DNA of 64,000 nucleotides from Heliocidaris erythrogramma (lineage: Eukaryota > Echinodermata > Echinoidea > Camarodonta > Echinometridae). The notes beneath the pieces are model-generated. The model saw nothing but the letters and a program-made list of their open reading frames with translations. It searched no databases and was not told where the DNA came from. The position numbers and the translations under genes were made by a program. Below are positions 22,101 through 35,800 of this stretch, piece after piece; position 1 is the stretch's first letter; every line of letters begins with the position of its first letter. The stretch covers positions 4,345,285 through 4,409,284 of the forward strand of contig CM046870.1 in the NCBI GenBank assembly GCA_025617745.1, given 5' to 3'.

Positions 22101-25100
22101 TTAAAATGTATTAAAATTATCATTATAGATCAAATTTTCATACACATTTTTTTCTTCGGTTTTGCATAAATTACTCGTAATATTCTGCAAACGTTCTTAT
22201 TTTGGTCGTTTTTATACTAATATTCAGCCGGGCATTTCCACGGTTACTCACGTTACATTTGGAGAGGTTTTTCGTTACATCTTAAGCTCCTGTTCTCTTC
22301 CTGCAGGTGTCAGTCAAATGAGTTATAGTTAAACCAAAATAATGTAACGTGAGTAACCGAACATTCGCAGGGTTGGCAGAAAGTATATTTCTTCTTCTGA
22401 AGTTTCGATATTGTATTTAGGTACTCTAATATGTGTGCATTGTTGTAACCAAAACTCATTTACCTAACACCTGTATTAAGAGATCAGGAGCTTAAGACGT
22501 GACTCAAAGCCTCTCCAAAAGTAACGTGAGTAAACATGGGATCGCCCAGTCTAATTTTCCGAATCATGAATTTTCTTGTTCTTAAATCGACGACATACTT
22601 GACTCTTTATTCTTCTCCAAGCCTCTTCTATCTTTTGATAGGCTACACATGTTAAATAAGTAATAGGCTACAGAGGGAGATCTAGAATTCACAAAAGGGG
22701 ATCCAATACCCCAAGATATATAACTAGCCAAAAAGAAGAACATAAAACACCGCAACTTATCAAGCAAAAATGAAGGTCAAATTAAAAAGGAAATTATAAT
22801 GAAAAGGAACAACAAAAAAGAAGAAGCGTGGCAACGATCGCCCCCCCCCCCCCCGATCTGCCCCTGGGTTAACACATGACACTCATGACCTTGATTTCTG
22901 TACTTTCCCGCAGCTTATCTTGAAAAGTACATTGAACTTACCCTGTATGCTAGCGTCGTCCACCAGTATGATCTCCGTTAGATATTGACGTGGCGTTCGG
23001 TTGATAACACTATGGACTGTCCGCAAGAGGGCGCTCCATGCTTCGTTGTGAAATACAATGATGACACTTGTGGTTGGTAGTTGTGTTGAGTACTGTTTAT
23101 ATAGGCACCTGCAAGTTAATCAAATCACAACGAAATTGTACATTTGTTTTAGTCCTTCAATCATTACGTGTTTCTTTTATCCCCCTTTGGTCCATTTCTT
23201 TTGGTATTTTTTTACTGATATATTTACTAACTTCTAATATTAATAAGTATTCCCATTGTGCACCTATGTTTCAAACTCAGCTTGCAGCCCCAGTAAAAAA
23301 TGGCAGCACTCTTAAATGTTTGGACATATCAACTCATATATTAAAAAAAAACTATGATCGAACGCTTTTCAAAGCTCCAGTTCATGCTTTCGGGTTTTTA
23401 GTCACTGACGAGGCCACTTGCTTTGTTTGACCTTAATTCATTATCTTTAGATCAATTCACTTTTATGCTATTTCCTGTGTCGGTTAGTACGAGGTCCGCC
23501 AGTTATAACATCTCTTTGGTATCCTCAAACAGGTGATCATTAAATAATATCGCGTTTGTTTCTTTGGTTTTGTGTGTGTGTGTGTGTGTGTGTTGTGTGT
23601 GTGTGTGTGTGTTTTATACTTTTTCTTTCTCTATACGCCAGTATAGTTGGCATATGCATAAAGCTAGAGGCGCGCACGTGACAAAATACATGTACAACGA
23701 TTTTACAAGATGCACTTTCAATTACAGCTACTTCGTCCTTGCCAGCTTCTCAAGAAGGTTAAAAAACATTTCACTTCATCTTACAAATAATATGGTTTAA
23801 GATTCTTCTTAACCCTCCACTGGGTTTATTCTCTTCATCTCTTCTCTCTGCTTCTTTGTGAATACATCTCTTATTCGTACTCATCGTATGTTGCACCTCC
23901 ACCCTTCCCCCTTTTTCCCTCTTTCTCCCTCTTTTTTTTTCTTCTCTCTCTCTCTTTCCTTTATTCTTTTTCCCTCCAATTAAGCTCAGCGGTTAAGGAA
24001 TGTTATCTTTTTTTCTTTTTTTGGTATGTAGTTATTGTTTTTTTTAATATTTATTATGTAATATTATGTATTACGTTATTAAGGGCACCCTCGCCTCAAG
24101 CTTTTGCTTTTAGAGGTGTGTCCTCCAAATATGTATGTACCATATGAATGTGTATATTATGTCGTATTTTTTGTTAAAAACATTATTACTTTGTACACTT
24201 ATATTGAAAAGTTGGAAATAAATGTTTTTAAATTGAATTGAATTGAAAAATTATGGAGGCAAAGCTTTGCAATAGTTCTTCGAGATTCATGTATAGAGAC
24301 GCACTATGGCTTGACACCAAAATTCTTCTCATTATCTAGGAAATTTTAAAATGAAAAATCAATTTAAAAAGGCAAGATAACATATTTCCATGTACATAAA
24401 TCTGTACAAATAATAATAGGGTACAATGACGTAATCATATCAGGCCTCTAATATTGTTCCCAGGGGCGGATGCTCGGGTTTGTAAAAGTTCTCCAATTTC
24501 CACAAATTTCTGACAAGCAAGAAAAAGTGGGGGGGAAAGGGGTCCGGTTCCCCTGTGACCCCTTCTGGATCAAGCCAAAAAGGGCGTGTGTCTTCTTTAA
24601 TCAGTATCCTGTCCTCACCAAATTGCTGTGATTCAAATCTCCCTTTGTATTTCGGTCAATACCAATTCTGACACGCTTAACCTTGCGACATTTACGAACA
24701 TAATCACCATTTACTCTAATAAAAAGGTAGGTCATTCACTCGTATCATGACGCTTCAACGCTTGTCTTTTTAACCTCTTCTTTTTTTTAATTTGGTGATT
24801 GTCACGTCACGTTCATGTGTAATTTATATCCTTTTTGTTTGTACGAGAGAGTACAGATAGGAAACATGACCAGTTTGTGTCGGGGCCCGTTTTTCCTGTG
24901 TCGAGATAAAATGCGTTGATGGTTGACAAAGAACGTCTTAAAAAAGACCTTGCAACCTTTCCTTCATTGCGCGGAAAGCAAATTCAAAATCACGCAAGGG
25001 AATTTATGAGTGTATGACGATAATGATGGCAGAAAATATCTTTCAATTTGTGTTGAAATTGGTGTAGCCTTCTCTTTTATGTTTTCGTCTGCCCCCCCCC

Positions 25101-26844
25101 CCTCCCTCTCTATCTCTTATCTATCTCTAACTAACTCACTTTCTTTTCCTCCCTCCCCTTCTTCTCTCATATTTTCTCTCCTGTTCTCTCTCTTCCTCCT
25201 TCTCCCCCCCCCCCTTTCTCTCTTTCCACTCTCATCTTTTTGTCATTGATATGAACATTTCTGCATTATTATTTGTTTGTGTTGGGGGGGGGGGGTAATA
25301 TACCATGCATCATACATGTGGTAAGATTATGTGTTCATGCAGGGCGTAGCTAGATGAGATAGCCCAAACGTTGCTTTCAAGCAAAATGAAAATTAACAAG
25401 AGAATTTATCGTCCTCAAATGATTTTCAGATTTGCTGACACGAGAAAAAGTTATCATTTTCTTTTTTTTTTGTAATTTGCCAAAAGGGCTCTATCAAATT
25501 TGTAGACAGGAAATTTTGAGCGGGGTATCAAACCCCACCCCTTCCTCTCCATACCGACGCCCCTGCATGAGGTCGTCATTCGAAGAAAACGTAAACAACT
25601 ACTCTGGTATCAAACACTTCAATTTAAATTGGATTGCATGTAACACATAACCTAAAACAGACACTTCACTTCCCAATAATCACTCAGTCAAAACCATAAT
25701 TTAATCACTCATGAACATCACTCTCGACCCTACTGGGGGTGTTTCCGGGACGAGGAGGGTTGCGAGGGGTGCGAACTGGTGATAGAGATGGGTGATAGGA
25801 AGAAGACACCGATTGGTCTTGATTTGTACGGGTTCTCCGTACAGCTTGCCTAGAGAACTTAACGACGTAGGGTATCTATAAGAACTTAAGAGCCATCAAC
25901 TGAAATCATTAACCAGTAACTAATTCAAATTTAGTGTGTCTTGTTGAATTCATGTGAAGTTGAATAAAAATGTAAAAGAATTATTAAAATTATATTTATT
26001 GTAAATTCTATGATATTTTGTTTTGTTTAATAGTTTATCCCTGGTCATACCACTGTCTAAATGTGTAAATCCAATAATCTAACAATTCGCTGTCTTGAAA
26101 TAATTTCCGACGTAAATACTAAGTCGATTTTTTAGCGCAACCAAACAAGATATGGGACAAATAATAATTTCATTGGGGTTTCTTTTTTTTTGTCTGTTGT
26201 TGTTGTTGCTTTTTTTTGGGGGGGTGTCCTGAAAATATCATCTACGGGTCTACATTTCAAGAGCTGTCTTTTTCTTCAAGACCCTGTCTTCATAAATAAA
26301 AACATTACAAACTTACAATCTCGTTCGTAAAATGGAGTCCATTACATAATTTCAGCTGTTAAGTTGTTTCCTGGTGCCCAGATAATGGCCACTTTAGTAA
26401 AGGCACCTCTCATTGGTTCTTTTATTTTAATAGATGATTAGAAAAATGTTCTGCTGTCTCCATTTAATAATTTTCTTCCCGCAAATCTGCATTTTGGCTG
26501 CATTTCAATATAAGATTCTAAATGTGTTTCTCATTTGAGAAATTTATTCGACAAGAGGCCTTATACTACCAGCTGCTATTACTCAATTATTGAATTGTGA
26601 TACTAGTACACTGCTACTACCTCTCTAACATTAATGATTATACTAACTGAAATTATAAATACTTTAATAATAAAAAATAATAAAAACAACAATAATAATA
26701 ATATGATAATATGATATGATAATGATAATAATAGTAATAGGAATATCAATGATTATAGCAATGATGACGATGATGATGATAATAATAATGATAATATTCC
26801 ATGAGAATATTGATGATAATGATAATACTAACAACAACAACAAC

Positions 26845-26880
<36 letters not shown>

Positions 26881-29800
26881 AATAATTATAATAATAATGA
26901 TAATAATAATAATAATAGAAACAATCAAATAATAAATGATAATAATAGTATTAGTAATGATAAAAATAAATAAACCTATTTCAAGTTGTGAAGTCTTATG
27001 AGTCAATGCATTAAATCAGTGAACTACATGGTAAGTTCATTATGGACATCAAACAAGTGGGAAATACATACTAATTGATATGATTCATGCAATAATCATG
27101 AATAGTGTTATTCATTTCGTGTAACTGGTTGAATTATATAATTATATAAAATATATTCCGTTTCAAATGTTTTGCATGCAGGTATATTTAAAACGTTTTG
27201 ATTCTATAATATAAAAAAGATTTGGAGAAATTAAAAAAAAAAGTTCAAACACATCGGGCAATTGCCCCTCTTAAAATGATAATTACGGCGAAACATTCGT
27301 ATCCGATGATGGATCAACGCCTCTGTGTGTGTGTGTGTGTGGGTGTGTGTGTGGGTGGGTGCACTGTCTCGTTTTTCTGAACGGTCGTAATTCCGAAATT
27401 CCGAAGAATCATAATTTTGAAATAAAAAAATCCCCTATCAAGGGTTCATAATTCCGAAAATGAAATAGGGTTCTATTTAATTTTCGGAAAATGGCATTCG
27501 GAATTCCGAACTCCATTTAAATTTCAGAAATAAGTATCTTTATAATTATGAACCGTCGGAAGAGACATGTAACCGATCCCCTAGGTTTTACGATTGCATT
27601 CAGTTCGTGGATACAGATTAACATGAATTTTGAACCTGTGCCAATGGATTTCTGACAACACTATTACCATCACATCATCTATCATCTCATGATGCATAGC
27701 TCTTTTCGTTGGCAATTACTCAACAATTATCGAGGGATTGCGAGGATCATATTATCCATTTTCTCCCTTTTGTTCAGGAGATTTAACTTGTAATCAGAGT
27801 TTAGCAAGCGCATTGGACATGTGTTTTTGTTTTTGTAGCCAAGGTGAAATTTTACTAAGGTTCCTAAGGGATCTTAATTTTCAATATGTAATGGCCTGTC
27901 TGTGTGAAATGATAAGCAGAGATAATTTATGTCGGTGCCATTTTTTTTCTACTGACATTGCAGATAAATTATTTTATCGTGAGTTTTCCTTTGCAGTGAA
28001 ACGTTCATCTCCACTGATTGGCTGGTTAATTAGAAAAGAAACCAGTCTCTTAAACTTGGACTGACTAATCCTGCTTAATTTTAGTACACCTTTATTTTTT
28101 ACATATAATTTAGTCTGAGATTCAAACCAGTTTTAAAGCTGAACAAAGATTTCAATTTAGATACAGAGGTAAAGTAAGCCGGAACACTATAAGCCCTATG
28201 CACTGGAGTCTAGCACCCATTACCAATTATCCCATGTAGCATGTCACCTGTGGTAGCTAATTTAACTGTTAAATGATAAGGCTGCATGAAAATGATTTGC
28301 ATGGGTTTTTTTTTAAGTGTGGCTCATAAACAACTATTAAAATTATTTGATAAACGAAGAAAATAAAATATAATGACCAAATATATTTCACTTTCTTTGT
28401 AATATCAACAAAAATATCTATATGCATTATGTGCAGTTACACCTACACAAAATTCAAAATTACTGAAACATATATTATGGTTGATGCACGAAACCAGATT
28501 ATTCAAAACCACAGGATTTAAGGAGATTAATAATATAGTTTAATTAAATCAAAGTGCTTAAATTTTCCGGTAACACTTACTGTTTAGGTCTGACGTCGGG
28601 AAGTGATCGATTAACACCAATCATATCGCTCGCCATGAGATTGAATGAATTTATGTCAAATAGTTCGTCTGCTGCCGATTGGAGTTCAGGTGCGATTTGA
28701 ACGGGTTTCCCGTTTGCCCCTGGTAGCTCTTCATCTGCTTGGAACTTCATCGGCTGAGCTGGGGGAGAGTAAGAAAGAAAATAAGAAAGAAAAATAATTG
28801 ATATTATTATGATTATTTGATTATTATCATTGTTATTATTATTATCATCATCATCATTGTAGTGATGTATGTAGCAGCAGCAGCAGAAGTAGTAGTAGTA
28901 GTAGTAGTAAGTGGTAGTTTTAAATTACAAAGCCAATCGTTCGGAACATTGAACTGTTCGACCAGCGGATATTGCCATTAAAATGTTGTCACCTTCGCGC
29001 ATGATATATGAGTTAATAACATTTGTGCAAGCATAGTGTGAAATTGTTTCCTTTTACATCACGATCATGATTAGGATCAAGAGAATATTAGACAGAGAGA
29101 AAGTTGAAGAGAAGAAATAGTATACTTTTCGGCGTGATCATATTTTGAACAGAAAATGGGGCAACGTCCTTAATTCCAATTCCGCAGTGTATGCTTAAGT
29201 ATGATATTCTTCTCTCCTTTCTTTCTTTTTCTACTTCTACTACTTCTTCTACCAGGTGAAGTAATGGCTTTTGTGCCTCATCATTGCAGCTTGGCTAAAG
29301 CCGGGGTAATAATATGATAATTTGTGAAGCGCAGTAGAGTATATTTGTATAGTAGCTGCGCTATATAAATGGACAATATTATTATTTTTCTATTCTCCAT
29401 TTTTCGTTCCTTCTTATTTGTCATTTTCTTAATCATTTTGTTCTTCTTCTCCCTGTTCTTCTTCTCCTTCTCCTTCTTCTCATTCTGCTTTCCCTTCTCA
29501 TCGCCGACAATGCAGCTAGACAGTGACCACGGGTGGCACCACGCCCACCTCTACCGTACCCTAGTCACTACCCAACTAAGCAAGGTTGTAAGGCCCCAAA
29601 AGACTTATAACAGAGGAACTAGACGGTTACTTACACTCAGAGATATTAATCTAATGTGTTCCATACCAATATACTGCTGGAGGTGATTGAGTAATCAATG
29701 GATATAGGTCATGTCAGAACCAATTTGCTAGAGACCCTCAATACCAAGTTCCCACGTGTGCTGTACAAGGTCTTAATCAACAGCACTTATAGTGAGAAAT

Positions 29801-32800
29801 GCCAATCTTGCCTTTCTGATTTAAAAGTAATTTCTTTATCATGCATGTTTGCTTTTTCAGAAGATTTGTCACTCATCTGTTTCATTAAAAAGAACTATGA
29901 TGTATTCACAATACACCGTGGGCGGCTATTTCTTGTCACGGCCGGGTGTGTGGGGGTGGGGTGCGACTATAGCCTTTACCATTACTTGCTATACAGGACG
30001 GGGGACCCGTTCCCCGGGATCGCCGCCTATGCAATACACTAAAAAATGAAGTTTCCTGTCTCCCGGTTCCGCCGCCTATGCAATACACTAAAAATGAAGT
30101 TTCAAACTTGCACACTGGACGAAGCCTGACTAAGACTGCTTCAAAACTCAACCTCACGAGGTGCAAAAGTGCACGTTTGAGAACAGGATGTAAGAGTTGA
30201 ACCCCTTAAAGATTCATGGGTGCTGCTGGTTTTGTATCTGATTGCATGGTTTAAAAATTTTAACTCTCACGGCTAATGGCGCAGTCACACTAACAAACCA
30301 ATACTCGACCGACAACAGACTGAACAAAAACATCACACCGAATAGCCAAGAATCGGTGTGTCCTGAGTCGGTTTGGCCGTGTGACTGACTGAGGTTAAGG
30401 TCTGCCACACCATTTAATGTATGAGGGCGACTCTAGATACGTAGAAAAAAGGGGGAAGGGGTATTGGACAAAAATTACCGACAAGGGACAAAGTGATACA
30501 GTTTGGCTGTACAGCAATGACAGATTTTCTGAAAAGGGGCTTTGTCATACTCCAAAACACCCCTTCTATTGCAAATGCATCTCACTTAATTGCGATTAGT
30601 AGGAGACCGTTGGCTGAAATTATGACAAGGCGGTGCCATACCTAATGTTGATTGATACAAGTCTTAATTTGTCATGTTTGTTGTCATATAGCGCCATTTT
30701 TCTTTCTGCATTTAAAAAAAATTTCGTTTTAAATTGGAGACGTACATGTCTGCCCGATATTCACTCTTTAAAGCTTCGTCAATAAGTTATCCAGGGTTTT
30801 TAAGACTCTTGACTGTATCCATGCAGACGATGTCTCGAGTACCTATCATTTGCCTTTTAGAGACTCCTTATTTTACCCCATGTCATTGTCATGATTGTAT
30901 TTGGGTTCGGTTGGAACAACTGTTTGGTAATGACACAGCTGAATCCAGTACCGTTGTTTAGAAGATTGCTTAGAATTCGTCAGCAGAAAACTTAAAGACT
31001 GTGTCTGCTCCACTTTGTAGCTTCATGGTCTGTATAAACAGCGCACTGGAAATGTCTACGGAGGAAAAGCTGGGCGGAGTCTTCTAATATTTATTGTAGC
31101 AAGCTTCTTTGACACAGTACATTTATGACATGTGTATGTACATTATGTTCATATCAATGGGATTGAGCCAGATGGACTTAGCAACTCGCAAGACATTTGA
31201 TAGGAATATAAGATAGATATGTCCCCTATTTAAAAAAAAAATCAGTTCCAGAAGAACGTTGTGTGTAAACAATGTGAAATAGTCAAGTTCGAAAATAATT
31301 TATTCACAATAGGCGTACCTGCACATATTAATCTGGGGTTGATTTTGCTTGGCTGAATATTAACTTTCCACTGAAAATTCACGCTGCCGCATAATAGGAA
31401 CAAACAAGCACACTGTCATCTTTCCCTGTCTCTCCCTAAAAACACACAAATATGCACTCCCGCACCCACCCCTAGCGCGCACACCCACATAAATAAATGA
31501 AAACAAAAGAACATTCTGCTTTATTTCTTTCTGCCTTTCTCTGCCTCTGCCCCCCCCCCCTCTCTCTCTCTCTCTTCTCTCTCTCTCTTTTCCCAAATGA
31601 ATAAGGCCCCTATTCCCTTTCCTTTTCAAACAAAGATTCAACTGGAGCCTTTTGGACGAACATAATAGTATACAAACAACAAAAGAACAAATTTCTTTAA
31701 ATCCCTTAAAGCCTATTGTTCCCAGTGATATATGCTTCTGTTTGTTGTTTAACATTAAGAATCTCCTGCGACAATGCCGAGGGGGCACGTGACTGTCCTG
31801 TACCCGATACTAATATACCCGACAGCCCCCACATGAACCTAATACCTTCCCCTTATGAGATCACTGTCTGACACCTCACTAATCAGATTTAATTACTCAT
31901 TCACAAATATAGATTCCTCCTCAATTAAATAAACCTCTTGAAGATCCTCACACCGCCGAATATGTTCTAGAGGTTGGTTGTTTATTGATGACTCAGTTTA
32001 GACTCGTGAGAATGTCCTTAAACTGTTATCATGTTATCGGGTCGATACTAAAGGATACTAGAAGCGACACTGGTTATTACTCATTAACATGATTAATGCG
32101 TGCAAAGTGTATAACAACGTCACTGGAGCAAGATACCAAAAGGCACAGCTAACATCAAATGAGAATATGAGATCCTTCGGTAGCTATCCCCCATCCATGA
32201 CGTCGCTAGATTTTATCTTTTTATTATTATTTTTTTTATTTATTTATTTTTTTTTGGGGGGGGGGGGGGGTGGAGGGGGGCTTGTGACACCCCACCTTAA
32301 TTTCTAAATTTCTTTGCTGTGCTTTCTGAAGAAAAAAAGCCATTGAGCATTGGTTTTGGTCTGTCACCCTATCCCCATTCATGTGGGTACGCCTGACAAT
32401 ACAGAAGACAAAGTCATGTATATTTTGCACAGTAATCATGGTAATTCATAAGATTTAACTTTACTCTACACAATTTTATACATATTCAAGAGTCACTTCC
32501 CCTCTTTAATTGAACAATAACAATGGGACTGGTACCCGTGCTGAACGGGGGGGGGGGGGGGGGGGGGGCAGGGGGCACAGACGGGGGTGACATATAATAT
32601 CACAAAGTGGATGAACTCTTTTAGTGGAACAAGAGGTGGGTATGACCCCCTAGTGCCCCCCCCCCCCCGGCTACGCCTATGCGTGCTTGCACTGATTTGA
32701 TATTAACCTTCAAGAGGCAATGCATTGAATATTATCCTCTGAGAGATAATATTTTTAAAATCTGATTCTGCCATATGATCATAATGCATAATATGTTTCA

Positions 32801-35800
32801 TAAAAACTATATCTTGCAATCTTGCTCTTTTTAACAATATTGCATCATGTGTTTATTTTTTCTTCCCCCCCCCCCTCCTTTTGCTTCTTTTTTATTCTAT
32901 TTTGAAGTGTTTTATATCTATTGCATTTATAAATTGTAATTATACGGACATGGACCACTAGGAGACGATAGTAGTAAAATGGTCATTACAAATGAATCTG
33001 AAATACATAGATACGCGACCCCAAATGTTTCTGTGTCAAGGAAAAATTAAGATAGCAGGACACAAGCCCTAAAAAAGTGGACAGTCAATATACTTGGTCA
33101 TTGTCTTAATCACTAATTAGTCATTTTTCAGTGACTAGTAATACCTCTCAAATTGTCTGATCAATCGTCTAACATGTTTTGATTTAACATCTTTAGTTTG
33201 ATGCTAGATCATCTTATTCCCTCGATTGTTCATTCAGGAAAGATATCATTAAACTTCTGCCGTCTCAGTCGGGATTATATAGCATCGTTTCCTTCTCATC
33301 GCCAACCCTAATTAAATAAGACGCTGGATAAGGCAAGTCTGCCAGTTCTCTTCCCGGGAAGATTGACACAAAGCAGTGTATTCCTTAATCTTCGAGAAAT
33401 TTTTAAAGGTTATTTTCAAACGTTTTGAAAAAAAAATAATAATAATAATAATGTCCATTTATATAGCGTAGCTACTATACAAATATACTATACTGCGCTT
33501 TACAAAGTATCATATTATTATCCGGGGCTTTAGCCCAGCTGCCATGATAAGGCGCTAAAGCATTCAAGGAATTTCTTCCTACCGGGTACCCATTTACTTC
33601 ACCTGGGTGGAGAGTGGCAAATGTAGATTAATGTCTTGCGGGACACGAACCGCGAACTATGTGATACACAGTTCCATGGTATATCCACTAGACCATAATA
33701 CCTCAGTACAAGTACCTGCAGTGTCAACTTATCAGTTGTGTATTTGGCCCTCCCTCACCAGATCAGGGAGGGGGTAGACCCTATAGGTACATATTTTTTT
33801 TAATTGATTTCCAGGCCTTCAGCGATAGCGTATGCGTATGCTGAAAACACCACTATTTATTTTGAAAGTAATCACTACTGTTATAAATAATCTTATCAAA
33901 AGTGTTGTGAATGAAGTTCATGTTAGACGCCAAGAGTCTTTTAATGAGATATTTTATGTTCAATAAGAAATATTGGTGTATTGGTTTTCAAAGAATGTTA
34001 GTGCAGGCATGACAGGCTCTGCAATACGCTACTAGCTATTGCCTTTCTCGGTTTTCTTTAAGTACGTACAGATATGTTGAAATCTAAGCAGAAAATGCAA
34101 ACAATATCCAACAGACCAAGCGTGAAAACCAAAATTTCGATCGCTTTGTCTATTTCGCTATTGTCACTGTGTCATTGTCACTGACGCTGACACCCCCTCC
34201 CATCGGGCCCCTCTCCCCTCTGCCCCTGTCATATCGTAACAAGTCCACTTGATAAGATGATTGATGATACAACAACTGTTGTGTGAACTATCATGATATA
34301 ACAAACTCAATTTCCTTCTTTTTTGCACAGGTATACCAGACAAAAGGGTTTCAAGAACTTTTGACATCCGTCAAAACACGGTTATGCAGTTGAACTGTCA
34401 TGGAATAATTGACATAATGCATGGGTCATTGCAATTTGTAGGTCAGCGTTTTCCAAATGGCTTTAACCTGTAATTCATGAGCCCCCAAAGGTGAACATTT
34501 TCTTTGTCAAAGTGTCAAATTTTATTTGTTATGGATCTATCCAATAGTTTCGTTTGACATGGAAATATACCTTTAGTTTCCTGATTTGTTTCAGCAGGGC
34601 CTACAACAGGTTAAACATATTGTGAAGATTATTTAGAAAAAAAAAGAAGAAGAAGAAGCTCGGTGCGGTTGAAGTAAAAATCTGACGGTATGAATACATA
34701 TCTTTAAAATATAATTTCAAGATAATGAGTTGTATATTTCTTTCTAGGTGCTCTGTCTCCTGTACTTACTTTTCATCATCGCTTATTTCACCACTTCGAG
34801 GTCTATTTGCCATGTAAATGTTAATTCATCAGAAACTAGATGAATCTTCGACCGCGCGCGGTCGGAATTAATATGCCTCCGCCATCACCAAATTGGAAAT
34901 GTATGGCATACATGTACACCCTAAAAAGAATTGGTCCAACAAAATTACAAATTTTTTCACTTAAAAAGCACAGGAGGCAGAAAATTTATTTCATTTCATT
35001 TTCATCCCGTACAAATAAAAAACTTACCATTGATGACCTACAATCATCAAATACACCAAGGAAATAGATGTTTTATAGCAAATAGACCACTGTCCCTTTG
35101 AAATTTCTAAAAGTAGGCCTATCCATATATCACGAACCATTTCTATCTATATAATGACTCTATGACCTTTGAACTTTGACCTTCATCGTCCCTCCCATAT
35201 GCAAATATGGGCCAAGTTAGAAGCTGATCTGTCAAACAGTTCTGAAGTTATCGCGAGAACTAACCATTTTTATGTACATAATTACCTCTGTGACCTTTGA
35301 CCTTTGACCTTGAGACCCCAAAATCTAATCAGTTCATCGTCCCTCACATATGCATACATGGGCCAAGTTAGAAGCTGATCCGTCAAACAGTTCTGAAGTT
35401 ATTGCGAGAACGAACCATTTTTATGTACATAATGACCTCTGTGACCTTTGACCTTTGACCTTGAGACCCCCAAATCTAATCAGTTCATCGTCCCTCCCAT
35501 ATGCATGCATACATGGGCCAAGTTACAAACTGATCCAAAAAACGGTTTTGAAGTTATCGCGAGAACGAAAAGGGGACGGACGGACGGACGACCCGAAAAC
35601 ATAATGCCTACGGTGGGCGGAGGCATAAAAAGTGAAAATAAATTCTCTGTATACCATACGCAGATGTGTCTTGGTCTAAGATATGACATTGAATGTTATT
35701 TTCAATTTTTCATCTTATAATTATTTTTTGCAACAAAAAAAATATCGTTTGATCGTGTGAGCAAATCCAGTGGTGTATATAAACATTGAAGAAAAGGGGG

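Noticed and set aside
26664-27006. Poly-Asn/Asp or poly-Ile frames
   Set aside because: AAT/GAT triplet microsatellite; no flanking coding signal or splice sites.
27738-28064. 108-codon plus-strand frame in GALNT intron 2
   Set aside because: Cys-rich look is suggestive but there is no recognisable domain, no good splice sites and the composition is that of the flanks.
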